A stretch of DNA of 22,311 nucleotides from Gryganskiella cystojenkinii (GCA_015852425.1 JAAAIG010000568.1:1-22311); one strand, 5' to 3'; positions 1 through 9,121 are shown, counted from the first letter of the stretch. A program made the numbers and translations. The notes: generated from the sequence alone by a model not told the origin.

Positions 1-50
1 TTTTTTTCGTTGGATCCTGAAGAATGATTGACGTCCTTATCGGGTGATAT

Positions 51-115
51 ATTATGTACCACAGGTTATGAACAACCTGCTCGGCATGTAACAAATATCG
101 TGTTATTATTGTGTT
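51..115 (+). repeat. Diverged direct repeat A, copy 1
   Basis: This segment begins ATTATGTA, then has TATGAACAACC and a GTTATT-rich end. The same order of words recurs about 480 bp downstream at 531-595 in the same orientation, with many substitutions. It encodes nothing convincing. Together with repeat B it points to an old segmental duplication upstream of the F-box gene. Confidence 0.55.
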
Positions 116-160
116 CACTCTTTTATTTGTCTCTACCACACTTGACTAAGAAAGGGCTGA

Positions 161-339
161 CAGCTTCGCCAAGACTTTGAAGTCTGCAGCACAATCATTT
201 TTGTTCAGCCTTTCCCTTTGCAAATAGGGTTTCTATGTTAATTTTATCATTGAAACGCCCCATCTGCTCCATAAACTCCTCCTTCTTGTTCGGTCCACTA
301 CCTTCCCTCTTGTTCTTTCTCTCAAATGTTTTCCTCTGG
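161..339 (+). repeat. Tandem direct repeat B, copy 1 (~179 bp)
   Basis: It starts CAGCTTCGCCAAGACTTTGA and shares long runs with the next segment: TTCAGCCTTTCCCT, AGGGTTTCTATG, CCATAAACT and CGGTCCACTACCTTCC. By eye the best-aligned ~105 bp agree at roughly nine positions in ten, apart from a few-base gap near 283. Copy 2 follows immediately, so this is a true tandem duplication. Short ORFs across it are pyrimidine-rich and do not look coding. Confidence 0.8.
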
Positions 340-508
340 CAGCTTCTCCAAGACTTCAAAGTCTTTTACACGTTCAGCCTTTCCCTCTGCAAACAGGGTT
401 TCTATGCTAATTTTGTCATTGCCCCATCTGCGCCATAAACTACTTCTTCTTGTGCGGTCCACTACCTTCCTCTCGCCTCTCTCTCGACTGTTTTCCTCTT
501 GCTCGCTC
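340..508 (+). repeat. Tandem direct repeat B, copy 2
   Basis: It starts CAGCTTCTCCAAGACTTCAA and runs parallel to copy 1 up to a shared GTTTTCCTCT word near 490-500. It lacks about 5 bases present in copy 1. Shared words across the full length show that the two copies descend from one unit. It lies about 400 bp upstream of the F-box start codon, so it could be leader, promoter or inert sequence. Confidence 0.8.
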
Positions 509-530
509 TATGTCCATCAGACTGTGAAAT

Positions 531-595
531 ATTATGTAGCTGTGATATGAACAACCCGTGTGGTACGTAGCGAACAATTGTCTTGTTATTCTGTT
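531..595 (+). repeat. Diverged direct repeat A, copy 2
   Basis: This is the downstream partner of 51-115, with ATTATGTA, ATATGAACAACC and TTGTTATT in the same order and nearly the same spacing. The order A1-B1-B2-A2 suggests duplication of a larger A/B unit followed by rearrangement or decay. From about 596 to 908 the sequence becomes strongly pyrimidine-rich, as expected of a fungal 5' leader. Confidence 0.5.
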
Positions 596-908
596 GCCTT
601 TTTTTATATCTGTGGTCTTTTCTTACATATAAATATCTACCATTCTGTCTGTTGCTACCCTTGCTCATCACCTCATCCTTTCTTTTCCTTACTCACTCTA
701 CTTTCCTTCCTCTCTTCTGTCTTCCCTCCGTCTTTTATTTGTTAAGGTCAGTCTTCTCTCTTTAAATTTCACTATTCTCTGTTCACCTCCTCATATCTGT
801 GCTCCTCACTTGAACTCCGGATCTTTAACTCTGTCTATCTCTCTCTACTCTCCTGTGACCACCTCACTCGTCCAAACTTACAGATCTGACATCATACCCT
901 CTGCTATA

Positions 909-2069
909 ATGGATGCTCCCGAGATTCTCACCATGGTCATTCAAAATCTCACTCGTCGCCAACAGGCGAGATGCTGTCGAGTCTCGCAGTTGTGGTACCA
1001 GTGTGCTCTCCCATTGGTCTATGAGTGGGTCAGCATCAATATTGTGAACGGACAGCTCTCCCCGTCGCTGGACGTGATCGAAGGCCACTCACGCTTGATC
1101 CGCGCGCTTTCAGTCTTGAGTTTCTCGCAAGAACTCCAGGACTTTGTGACCGAAGCTTCAGACGATATCCGAGGAGCAGTGTTGGCGACGAGCCAGGGCC
1201 AAGTTGGAGTGGTGGACCCTGATATACTGGCATTGTTTCCTAGGGTGGAAATATTGACCATCGATGTTGCAGTACCCATCCTGTCCATCGCATTATTTGT
1301 CGACAATTGTCCAAACTTGCGAGTACTCAAGGCTCGACAGGTATGCCAGCAAGCACACCAACGCGCATACTGGCTGACCTCAAGATGCCCTCGCCTCAGG
1401 GAAGTGGAAATACACGCAATTCAAATGAACCAAATGGACCACCAAATGACAGACAGAGAGCTTGCCGGGGCAGTTCAACCGAGTCTCCGCCGTTTCCGCG
1501 TCGAAGGCACAGTCGCGATCGGAAGGAACACCTTTTTAGCTCTCCAAGCCGCTTTCGTTAATCTTGTACGCGTCGACTTCTATGAGTGCACCGGAACCCC
1601 CGCAGCTGTCGCAAAGCCAATTCTTCTGCACTGTCCAAAATTGACCCATTTCCTCATACGCAGATTATGGGTGAATTCCTTCTACTTGGACGCGGCGGGT
1701 GACATGCTTGGTGATGCGCTCACAGTCAGCCCTCAGGTGTCTACGGATCGTTCTCGGTTTCGCAATTGGTTGTCTACTCAGCTGGTAACGTTCCAGGTTC
1801 ATCAATTATACTGGTCCCAGAATGTTGTTCGCAACAACGGCTTTAAGAATCAGTTGCTGCGCCAGAATGCCCTCAGGCATCTCCAGATGGACAGACTGTA
1901 CGGCTCCGTCGACATGGCCAATAGAGGGATGATGCCAGGTGAGCTTTGGCCCAGAAGCACCGACATTATTCCTGAACTTCTTCCGTGGATGAACCAGCAC
2001 TGGCCGAATCTCACGACATTCCGCTACGATACGTTTTCGGTATGGGATCCAACCAATGTCGTGGCGTAG
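909..2069 (+). CDS. F-box / leucine-rich-repeat-like protein
   Basis: Single-exon gene of 386 aa. ATG at 909 is chosen because the open frame further upstream has only a TTG, and the F-box begins right after this ATG. Residues 1-45 form an F-box (MDAPEILTMVIQNL, then RCCRVSQLWYQCALPLVYEW), the SKP1-binding module of SCF ubiquitin ligases. The rest has LRR-like elements with hydrophobic spacing, such as PNLRVLKA, CPRLREVEI, PSLRRFRVEG, VNLVRVDFYEC, CPKLTHFLI and WPNLTTFRYD, probably the substrate-binding surface. Large F-box/LRR families are typical of early-diverging fungi. Members often exceed 500 aa, so this copy may be short, but the frame is intact. The substrate cannot be predicted. A polyadenylation signal lies about 40 bp after the stop. 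Confidence 0.85.
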   Translation: MDAPEILTMVIQNLTRRQQARCCRVSQLWYQCALPLVYEWVSINIVNGQLSPSLDVIEGHSRLIRALSVLSFSQELQDFVTEASDDIRGAVLATSQGQVGVVDPDILALFPRVEILTIDVAVPILSIALFVDNCPNLRVLKARQVCQQAHQRAYWLTSRCPRLREVEIHAIQMNQMDHQMTDRELAGAVQPSLRRFRVEGTVAIGRNTFLALQAAFVNLVRVDFYECTGTPAAVAKPILLHCPKLTHFLIRRLWVNSFYLDAAGDMLGDALTVSPQVSTDRSRFRNWLSTQLVTFQVHQLYWSQNVVRNNGFKNQLLRQNALRHLQMDRLYGSVDMANRGMMPGELWPRSTDIIPELLPWMNQHWPNLTTFRYDTFSVWDPTNVVA

Positions 2070-2105
2070 AGCATGCCTTATCGCACCGTCTATAGCAACT
2101 ACTCC

Positions 2106-2111
2106 AATAAA
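2106..2111 (+). terminator. Poly(A) signal of the F-box gene
   Basis: AATAAA lies 37 bp after the TAG stop and is followed by a T-rich stretch (TTTTTCTACGATCTTTTTTG). Position and context fit a 3' end-forming signal. Confidence 0.6.
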
Positions 2112-2246
2112 AGCGGTCTTTTTCTACGATCTTTTTTGTCACTTTCATTGATCCTTTATTCTTGTTTGTTGGTCCCAGGTATCGCTCACGCTATATGAGC
2201 ATCAACCGTCAGTTTCCAGACGGTTCCCAGAAACGAATTAGTCTCC

Positions 2247-2351
2247 CTAGTATTTCTGTCGCATTGCCCTGTTCTCTGGCATGGCTGGAGTAGATGAGTT
2301 GGTGTCAACAATGACGGTGGTATCATTCGAAGTTGAAGGATAGTCGCTCAT
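2247..2351 (-). CDS. Doubtful 34-aa ORF, Ser/Thr-rich
   Basis: ATG at 2351 opens a 34-codon frame (MSDYPSTSNDTTVIVD..., ending in RQKY) closed by TAG at 2247-2249. The stretch before it is strongly pyrimidine-rich on this strand, like leaders of other genes here, and GTCGATAG just before the ATG resembles a splice acceptor. An AATAAA on this strand lies at 2155-2160, about 90 bp past the stop. I recognise no family. It may be a micro-protein, the last exon of a longer gene, a decayed gene end or chance. The longer open frame extending to 2663 has no ATG at its start and encodes only Pro/Ser/Leu/Phe-rich low complexity, so I do not accept it. Confidence 0.25.
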   Translation of the reverse strand: MSDYPSTSNDTTVIVDTNSSTPAMPENRAMRQKY

Positions 2352-2974
2352 GTTGTAGGCTATCGACGGAAGGATTGGATATAAGAAATAAGAAGGTAGA
2401 AACAAAAGGAGGGGAACACTCGCCTGAGGCGAGAGAGAGAGCAAGATATAGGTCTTTCGGAAACTGGGAAGTATGGATTGAGAAGGAAAGCAGGGATCGA
2501 GAGGGAAAGTAAGGATCCAGAAAGGATGGACTGAGAAAGGACGAAGGACTGAGGGGCAAAATGGAGGAAGCAAGGTAAATGGGCTCTGGTGAGAGCCGAA
2601 CATGGACTGCACATCCAGTGCATGTTTCTTTTGGTTCACTTCTACAGCACAGAAATTACCCACGCGAGAAATTGTAAACCGACGTGGGCATGCTTACTAG
2701 TCTGGACGCAGACGTTACCCTCCTACCTCGCTTGAAGGGTTCCTCTTTTGGCTTGTCGATGAAGGGTCCTAATAGGCTAGGAAACTATATTAAAACGGCT
2801 GCTAGCACTCAGAAAATGCTTCGACTCAATCAACTGTCGTTGTAACGGTTGATGCCCTCCCACAGACTAAACCATAACCAAGCCACAGACAGCCTCTACT
2901 TTCGTCCTGCTTCTCATCATCTAAACACAAATCGTCTCTTCCTTGCTGAGAGTTCTACCTTCAGTAGTTGCATT
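2352..2974. other. Intergenic stretch, purine/pyrimidine-asymmetric
   Basis: No convincing gene. Positions about 2390-2580 are markedly purine-rich on the + strand, with imperfect repeats of the type GGATYSAGARRGRA (near 2475, 2495, 2513 and 2526). This looks like a pyrimidine-rich leader or promoter for minus-strand transcription. A TATATTAAAA-like element lies on the + strand near 2787. Confidence 0.4.
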
Positions 2975-2980
2975 TTTATT
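2975..2980 (-). terminator. Poly(A) signal of the P450 gene
   Basis: AATAAA on the minus strand lies about 60 bp past the P450 stop codon. It is a reasonable 3' end signal for that gene. Confidence 0.55.
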
Positions 2981-3038
2981 TTTGAAATGAGGTGATGATT
3001 TGCCGATGAAAAAAAGAAAAAAGAAAAGTAGGATGGGA

Positions 3039-5024
3039 TTATTGCTCCTTGGCCGCTGTCGCCCCCGTCTCCTTGACCCTCTTGACAACCAACCTCATAC
3101 CGGGCATGGGTCTCCAGGTCACACGCGCCTGTTTCTTGAACTTGAAGCCTGGTGCGGGGTGATACTCCAAGTTGACCAATAGATAATACAACAGGATCTT
3201 GGTCTCCATCGTCGCAAACTTGGACCCGATACAGTTTCTTGGACCGGTCAAGAACGGCTGGTACGCCCAGGTCATATCACTCGTCACAAACTTTGTCGTC
3301 TTTGCCAACTCTGGATCCATCTGTTCGACTACGCTGGGATCCATCCATCGCTCGGGTTTGAATTCCTCAGCGTCCTCACCAAAGACCGACTGGAGCTTGT
3401 GCATCGCTGCAGGGGACAAGAAAACCTGAGTACCCTTTGGAATATCATAGCCGAGGATATTGTCATCTTGCACAGCGATACGAGAGGTCGTGGGCACCGG
3501 GGGGATGATTCGCAAGAGTTCCTTGACACAGGCGGCCAAGTACGGCAGGTTGTTCAACTTGTCGTACGTCAAGGGTTCGGAGGTCTCGGACGGACGACCA
3601 ATCTCCCTCAAAAACTCTTCGCGGACACGCTGTTGGACATTTTGGTGGGTGGAAAAGACATGAAGCATCCAGGTCACCGTGACGGAGGTGGTCTCGTGTC
3701 CGGCCGCGAGGAAGGTCATGATCTGATCTTGCAATTCCTTGCTGGACAGTTTACCGTCTTCAAGGGACCCGACTTGCTCATTACCTCGGATGAGGATACT
3801 CATCAAGTCCTTGCCGTCGTTCTCGTTCTCGGACGATGATGTGGACCTGTCTTGGGCCTGAGCCTTCTTTTCGACGATGAGACGGGACGTGTACCGATCA
3901 ATGGAACGAATTGCGGCTTTGCGACGACGGTTGTGCTCGAACGGGATATGAATGTAGATCGGGATCATGGCACGCAAGAATTGAACTCGAGTCGAGGTAG
4001 TATCAAAGAGCTCAGAGTAGGCCAAGGCAAGTTCGTTGTTGGGGTCGGTTAAGGCCTGGAAGTTGTAACCGAATCCTAAGGTTAACAAAAATAAAGCCGA
4101 AACACGACTCGGATGAGTACAAGGAAGGAATACGCAAATTTTGTATCTCCAAGATCATAAAAGAAATCGAATAGGCGAACACGTCGACTACACAAAAGGG
4201 AGCACAGCCCGTGTCAAGTTGGGACTGAATCAGAAAAAAGTGGGATTGGGCAATGTCGAAAAATGAATAACGTCTATTGCTGACACGCTAAATTCCTTTT
4301 CGGGTTCACAACGGATAAAATGGGTAAATTTTATCCTTTGCCTTCTTTTCTTCACCCACACACACAATGACTTCACCTCTCAATCGAACTTACCGGCCAT
4401 TCCAATGATATCCAACGTGGCGTGGTTAAGGTCTCGGGTGATATCAAACTCGATACCCTCATCCCCTGCCTTCTCCTCCCAGATCTTGCTCAAAGTCTCG
4501 GCCGGGATCGTCATCACAGGCACCATATCCTTGATATGCCTATGTGAGAAGGCCGGGTTCAACATCTTGCGTTGCTTCTTATGAGCGTCACCCTCAGCAA
4601 GAAGAACACCGTTACCGATGACTTGACCCAGGAGACGTTTCACACGATCGGGTTTTTCATAGTTGTAAGAGTGGGTGTTGAAGACATGTTGGATCGCCTT
4701 TGGATCAGCGACGAGGATACGTTGTCTGCCAAAGAAACCGCGGTACATGACAATGCCGCCAAATTGGTTGATCCATTGACGATGGGGGACGCCGGCTTCC
4801 TCAGCGAGGATGTCGACCATGTTACCGATCCATGGCAATCGATACTTGTTGTACTTGGATTTGTTGGCTGGACCGGGGATGTGTCGAAGAGGAGAAAGGA
4901 AGGTTGGATGGATATAGGTCGTGTAGATGAGGTAGGAACTGACAAAGGCGACGATGGTGCTCAGCGCCGAGAGAGGGTCGATTTGACCGATCACGGACGA
5001 GAGAAGGGTGGATGCCACGGGCAT
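3039..5024 (-). CDS. Cytochrome P450 monooxygenase (class II, microsomal)
   Basis: Two exons, 5024-4394 and 4075-3039, are joined across a 318-nt intron (GTAAGT...TTAG, phase 1) and encode 555 aa. The join restores LDIIGMAG-FGYNF, a conserved P450 segment. A membrane anchor covers about residues 18-45, followed by a HIPGP proline hinge. The C-helix region has HKKQRKMLNPAF. The I-helix oxygen-activation motif AGHET is at 335-339, ExxR at E396/R399 and PERW at 451-454. The heme-binding loop FLTGPRNCIG has its Cys ligand at 492. All key residues are present, so the enzyme should be active with NADPH-P450 reductase at the endoplasmic reticulum. The substrate is unknown; the motif style is CYP3/CYP4-like, but I assign no CYP family number. 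ATG at 5024 gives a standard N-terminus. No biosynthetic neighbours argue for a secondary-metabolite cluster. Confidence 0.93.
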
Positions 5025-5144
5025 TATTTCTTTTGCTTTTTTTTCGTGTAAGGAGAAATGACTTTGTGGAGGTGGTGTTACTGCGTTGTTTGTTTTGATG
5101 TGTGTTGATGTTATGAGCGTTGTTGTTGTCGGAGGGGTGGTCTT

Positions 5145-5150
5145 CTTATA
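5145..5150 (-). promoter_or_regulatory. Possible TATA box of the P450 gene
   Basis: TATAAG on the minus strand, in CCTATAAGAAG, lies about 120 bp upstream of the P450 ATG. The distance suits a fungal TATA element with a leader of several tens of bases. It is a single match without other support. Confidence 0.35.
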
Positions 5151-5370
5151 GGAAAAAGAACAGGAAAAACAAAAGGAGGGCTGTACCGGAATTGAATGAG
5201 ACTAAAGGAATGGACGACGAGTAGAATGGAAGAAGGAAGAGATTGCCTGAATGAGGAAGGATCAGTCCGTCCGGAGAGAAAAGAAAGAAGAGAAAGTGGG
5301 CTGCACAGAAACCGGAAATCGACAAATGATTGAAGACGTCCTTTTTGCTCAGTGAGTAGCGATCGAAGCC

Positions 5371-5387
5371 AAAAAAAAAAAAAAAAA
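5371..5387 (+). repeat. A17 homopolymer tract
   Basis: Uninterrupted run of 17 A, about 350 bp upstream of the P450 start (poly-T on the P450 strand). Such tracts are common nucleosome-excluding elements in fungal promoters. Confidence 0.6.
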
Positions 5388-5411
5388 TGGCTCGGCTGGG
5401 CCTTGGCCCGT

Positions 5412-5432
5412 GTTCACTTGACAAAAGTGAAC
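5412..5432. repeat. Inverted repeat, 8-bp stem
   Basis: GTTCACTT at 5412-5419 pairs perfectly with AAGTGAAC at 5425-5432 around a 5-base loop. Just upstream, GGGCC-TT-GGCCC forms a second small hairpin. Both lie in the gene-free interval upstream of the P450. No function can be assigned. Confidence 0.5.
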
Positions 5433-5665
5433 CAGTGCCTTCTTTATTGTTTGTTGTTTGCTGTTCTTGTTGGGTTCACTGATCATGTTGACGTGGCTTC
5501 TTGGACGAGCTTGATTCGTTTTGACTCCTTGTTTTATTTTTTATCTTCTCTATTTCAGAGTCGAGGGGAGGGCGATGCCTATTTTTTTTCTTTCTCAACA
5601 AGTGATTGCTCACACACAAAAACCTCTCAGAAGAAAAGGATACACGCAATGTTCCTTGTCCTCAA

Positions 5666-5681
5666 ATCGACGATCGTCGAT
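5666..5681. repeat. Perfect 16-bp palindrome ATCGACGATCGTCGAT
   Basis: The 16 bases are identical to their reverse complement. ATCGA(C/T) words recur at about 5696, 5776 and 5794, giving a local cluster. It could be a binding site for a dimeric regulator, or chance. Confidence 0.6.
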
Positions 5682-5856
5682 CGGGTTACCAAAAAATCGA
5701 CCTACGTACTCTAGGACAAGAAACGCGTTGACTACTCAACGGCCAAAGTACTTTTTCGATACGAAAAACGTCATGATCGATGTTGCGATGATCAATCGAC
5801 CTCAGAAAAAGAGGTTCACCATACAGACACATCAATGACCACATCGAGCATTTATG

Positions 5857-5880
5857 CTGACAGCTCTTAAAAGCTGTCGG
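5857..5880. repeat. Inverted repeat, 9-bp stem with one G-T pair
   Basis: CTGACAGCT and AGCTGTCGG flank a 6-base CTTAAA loop. The inner 7 bp (GACAGCT/AGCTGTC) are perfect. It lies about 330 bp past the eS24 stop, beyond a normal 3' UTR, and no transcript is evident. Confidence 0.5.
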
Positions 5881-6209
5881 TCTGAATCAGGTTAATGATT
5901 CAACCGCCCACCGAACGAGGACCTTCAAGGGTATGCACCGAAAATCGCCAACTCCAAAACGGCACTAAAGATACTTGTGATCTCCCAACTTCCTATCAGT
6001 GCAGAACACAGCCTGAAACCAACTACCCACCCGGAAAAATCCAAGCACACAGCGTGCACACTCACACTCACACACAACCTTCTTTCCAATAAGGAGGAGG
6101 GGGTTTTTTTCTGATGCAACTGAACAGAACTTCAATAAAGAATTGATTGTTTTCAAAGTGAATGAGTTTCTGACGAAATACGAGGGGTCTATCGAGAGAA
6201 CAGCTACAT

Positions 6210-7783
6210 TTACTTCTTGGCAACAGCAGCCTTGGCCTTCTTGGTGCCACGGAGCTTCTTGCTGCGGTTCTTGCGCTCCTTGCGCTGCTTGCGGGAAGCC
6301 TTCTTGATCTCCATAAGACCGTGCTGTTGTTGAGAGAAAGAATAATAATGTATAAAGAAATAAAGTTAGTTTCTTTGGTCTTGCCGCAGTTTCTGATGTT
6401 CAAATTCATCTGATCCCTGAAAAGAATGAATGACAAAAAGTCTCATTCCAGGAACAAGTCATCGGCACTCGGTCAAGTCTCCTTTCTCCACTATGTCAAT
6501 GCTGTCGACCTGATATTATTCTCTTGATTGTCGGTTCGTTTGTCAACGCTTTTTCGAGCTCTCAATTTCCAAGGGCTATGCGCACATTGTTCTGTCCTCA
6601 GTGTCATAAATAGGCCTCTAGTTGATGATTCTCTTGTCCGTTTGTCCCAATGATGCAGCCATCCTGTCGAAGCTGTTTCTTCTGAAATAAAAAAGATAAC
6701 CGAGTAAGCGATTCGGAGAGAATACGTACACGAACGAGGCGGTACTTGGGCTCGAACTTCTTGGCAGACTCCAAGTTGTCGTAGATCAAAGCAAAGCCGG
6801 TGGACTTTCCGCCTCCGAAAGCGGTACGGAAACCGAAGCAGAAGACAACCTCCTTATCGACCTTGTACATCTTGGCGAGCTTCTCGCGGAGCTCATCCTT
6901 GGAGATGTTGGCGCGGGCGGGGTGGATGATATCCACGACCTGGTTTCGTAGGAAAAAAAAGAGTGAAGAGTTGATGAACAGGAGGATCAGTTCACTGTTG
7001 TGTTTCAAGCCCCTTTTGTCCAAGTTTTGGTTCTGAGCAAGGTGAAAGTGGTGCATTTGGTGTATCGTCCGTTCTGTGCTCAGTGGAGTCATAGGTTCGA
7101 CTTGGAGGATGACATCTACATCTCTTGATCGATTTGGGCATAGCCTCTCCATCAACAGGTGTCCTCGGGTGAAGAGCCCATTGAATGAAATGCGCCATCC
7201 TATACTCTTCAGTGATGTTGACGCTTGCTCCTCCAGTTCGTTTGTTGATGGCCCATCCACATATATGTTTCTTATGTTATCCGTTCCCGATGTCCGCTTG
7301 ATTGTTAGGTCGAATCGTCCTTACCATTTGCTTTCTGGCCAAGAGGCGGTTGGTCAAGAACTTGCGGGTTCTGATAGTAGCAGTGGAATCAGCCTAATCA
7401 ATCGCAATCACATGAAAGACACAGACAGAACGGACAATCGTCAGTTTGATGTTGGCTTCGCCTTTCGTTGAATTGAGGTTCGATTATAGAGAGAGGAGAG
7501 TTCCAGCTATCCAGTAGATGTAAGTGACGTCGCGTAAGATGGATGATTCCGTGCTCCATGTATTATCGTATCCTCCTGTCTCCTGTAGCGTTGGCTCCGG
7601 TATTTCGCCACTCTTAGAGGCCCCTTTTGTTGTTGAATTGACTTGTGTCGTGATTTTGTTGAAAATGACAATGATTGCCCATCGCTCCTCCAACGGACAT
7701 GCGACATGGACCTCTCCCGAATAGGTATCCGATCCGGATTTTCGATCCTGGGAAAGTTCAAAGTGCTGACATAGACGGACCAT
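6210..7783 (-). CDS. RPS24: 40S ribosomal protein eS24
   Basis: Three exons are certain: 7393-7325 ([12 protein letters not shown]... to KQM), 6939-6730 (VVDIIHP... to RLVR) and 6323-6210 ([20 protein letters not shown]... to AKK, TAA at 6210-6212). Each joins in frame at GTAAGG, GTACGT and CAG/TTAG sites. They match eS24 along its length, including [20 protein letters not shown] and the basic C-terminus. With an initiator Met the protein is 131 aa, close to the usual ~133. A TAG stop directly before exon 7393 requires an upstream exon ending in phase 0, most simply an ATG alone. ATG 7783-7781 after a CCATCCATCCTCTCTTC leader is the best candidate, although its donor GTCCGT is weak; ATG 7999-7997 (GTCGGT) is the alternative. 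Introns of about 387, 385 and 406 nt are long for this locus. The protein is part of the small ribosomal subunit and acts in 18S rRNA maturation. Confidence 0.92.
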
Positions 7784-8204
7784 GACGGATGTTGCTATTT
7801 GGTGCAGAAGAGAGGATGGATGGTTGTATTGCAGGTGGTCAAGGTTGGATATGCTCGCCCTCGATGGTGTCGATGGTACTTTCGCCGAAGGTAATTGTCG
7901 CCGTGTAAAGTCGTCCGTGGTGATCTACGCCCATGTAAAGTGACTGCTTCTGAATCCTGACTGAGTTTGAAAATAATTTCGGTACGTATCACCGACCATG
8001 ATGTTTGATCAAAAGAGGCTGTTTCAATGAACGCACTGCCATCGCTACTTTATTCGCCTTGGATTTGCTCAGATCAGATCGGACTTAAGGGGAGCATTTT
8101 TCTTTTTCTATTTCAGAAGAAAGAAGTTGTTGCATACATTCTGTTAGCCCATTCATTCCTCCTTAATCCTCTCAACACACGCAGCGTTCACCTGGCTAGC
8201 AGCC

Positions 8205-9121
8205 ATGCCGGCACTCACCGCCCACGATGACCCCTATCTCACGACAACCCAAGCCCTTTCCTGACTCTGACTCTGAGCCTGAGTTTTACGACGCCGTCGA
8301 CACTGCCACCACAGAATGGGAGTCCTACAACAACCTCCAAGTCTTCTTTCCTAGACCAGCTTTGTTAAAGAACAGCAAGCGATGTATGGCGGATGCAACT
8401 TTTTCTCGTCTTCCGGCTTGGGAGCCCAACTTGGTTCATGTCGTGGTGATCGATACTTGCTGTCCCACAGTGACCAAAGTCATCGCTGCTCTCTCGCAAG
8501 TTGGACCGGTCCGCCGTTGTGACATGATCACAGATCCCAGAGCTGTAAGGAAGGTGTTTGAGGCGCGATTCGTCCATACAGCAGATACGATCAAAGCTCT
8601 CCGTACCGGGATCATGTACGATGGAGAGAATGTCCCTGTCCTATTTCCTCGACCCTCCTCGGCCGTCGCCTATCCGATATCGACGATGGTGGTTACACCC
8701 TCAGAGGCATTGGCTTTCAAGAGCAAAGTTCATCGACGTGGTGAAGACAAAGGTGATGGAGAACAAAGGCAAGGAAAAGAACGAGGAGAAGGATCGGTGG
8801 AAGTTCGCTTTCAAAGCTATGACTCTATCGCACATGAACGAAGGATCGATTGGACCCTTTTGAAAATCCTAGGAAAGTTTGGTGTGGTCCGATGGGCAGG
8901 ACACTATTTGCACAAGCTCTTCAGGCAAGACATCTTGTGAGGCATATGAGGGAAGAGGCATGGCGATCCTGGATACGTCGGTGGAATCTGATCGTTTTTT
9001 ACCCTTGAAGCACAAAGTTCATGACCCCCAGCTTCAATGGCCTCTCTTTCTGGATTGGGATGGTCGTGATCCAGCGGAGACAGATTCTTCTGATGAACAC
9101 CAAAAAAAAAATAAAAACTAA
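8205..9121 (+). pseudogene. Broken gene, RRM-like fold possible; four homopolymer frameshifts
   Basis: One coding signal moves through all three + frames. From ATG 8205 (good context AGCAGCCATG) MPALTAHDDPYLTTTQAL reads until TTT at 8257-8259. The signal then continues in the 8227 frame (DSDSEPEFYDAVD...) to AAA at 8725-8727, then KFIDVVKTKVMENKGKEKN... to TTTT at 8858-8861, then ENPRKVWCGPMGRTLFAQAL... to T6 at 8995-9000, then LPLKHKVHDPQLQWPLFLDW... to TAA at 9119-9121. Third positions favour G/C in each segment on the stated side of each break. Allowing three 1-base gains and one 1-base loss gives a total length divisible by three (about 304 codons). Residues about 80-150 have the beta-alpha-beta pattern of an RRM-like domain (LVHVVVID, VTKVIAALSQVGPV, FEARFVHTADTIKALRTG), but RNP motifs are weak. 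The longest intact ATG frame is 8227-8940 (237 aa), which an automatic annotation may report. I recognise no family. Poly(A)-like signals lie at 9110-9115 and 9124-9129. Confidence 0.6.

Larger units (their letters stand above)
5388..6209. other. Gene-free interval between the P450 and eS24 genes
   Basis: I see no credible gene. Short open frames are T-rich and lack coding character. The interval holds a small hairpin at 5412-5432, a perfect 16-bp palindrome at 5666-5681, a hairpin at 5857-5880 and a CA-rich stretch near 6048-6078. It probably combines the P450 upstream region with the eS24 3' flank. Confidence 0.5.

Noticed and set aside
2247..2663. 138-codon open frame on the minus strand
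   Set aside because: It lacks an ATG at its start, and most of it is Pro/Ser/Leu/Phe low complexity from a pyrimidine-rich stretch. Only the last 34 codons have an ATG and coding-like codons.
3399..3839. 146-codon + strand frame inside the P450 gene
   Set aside because: It is antisense to conserved P450 motifs; a shadow of the real coding strand.
4572..5051. 159-codon + strand frame opposite P450 exon 1
   Set aside because: It is antisense to a well-supported exon and has no domain-like sequence.
6622..6684. C/D snoRNA-like boxes on the + strand (TTGATGA ... TTCTGA)
   Set aside because: They are antisense to the host gene, and the flanks do not form a terminal stem.
6604..7260. 218-codon minus-strand frame across eS24 intron sequence
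   Set aside because: It reads through the splice sites of eS24. Only the eS24 exon part is coding; the rest is intron.
7484..7783. 99-codon minus-strand frame before eS24 exon 2
   Set aside because: It lies in the presumed first intron, resembles no family and cannot join exon 2 in frame through a good donor.
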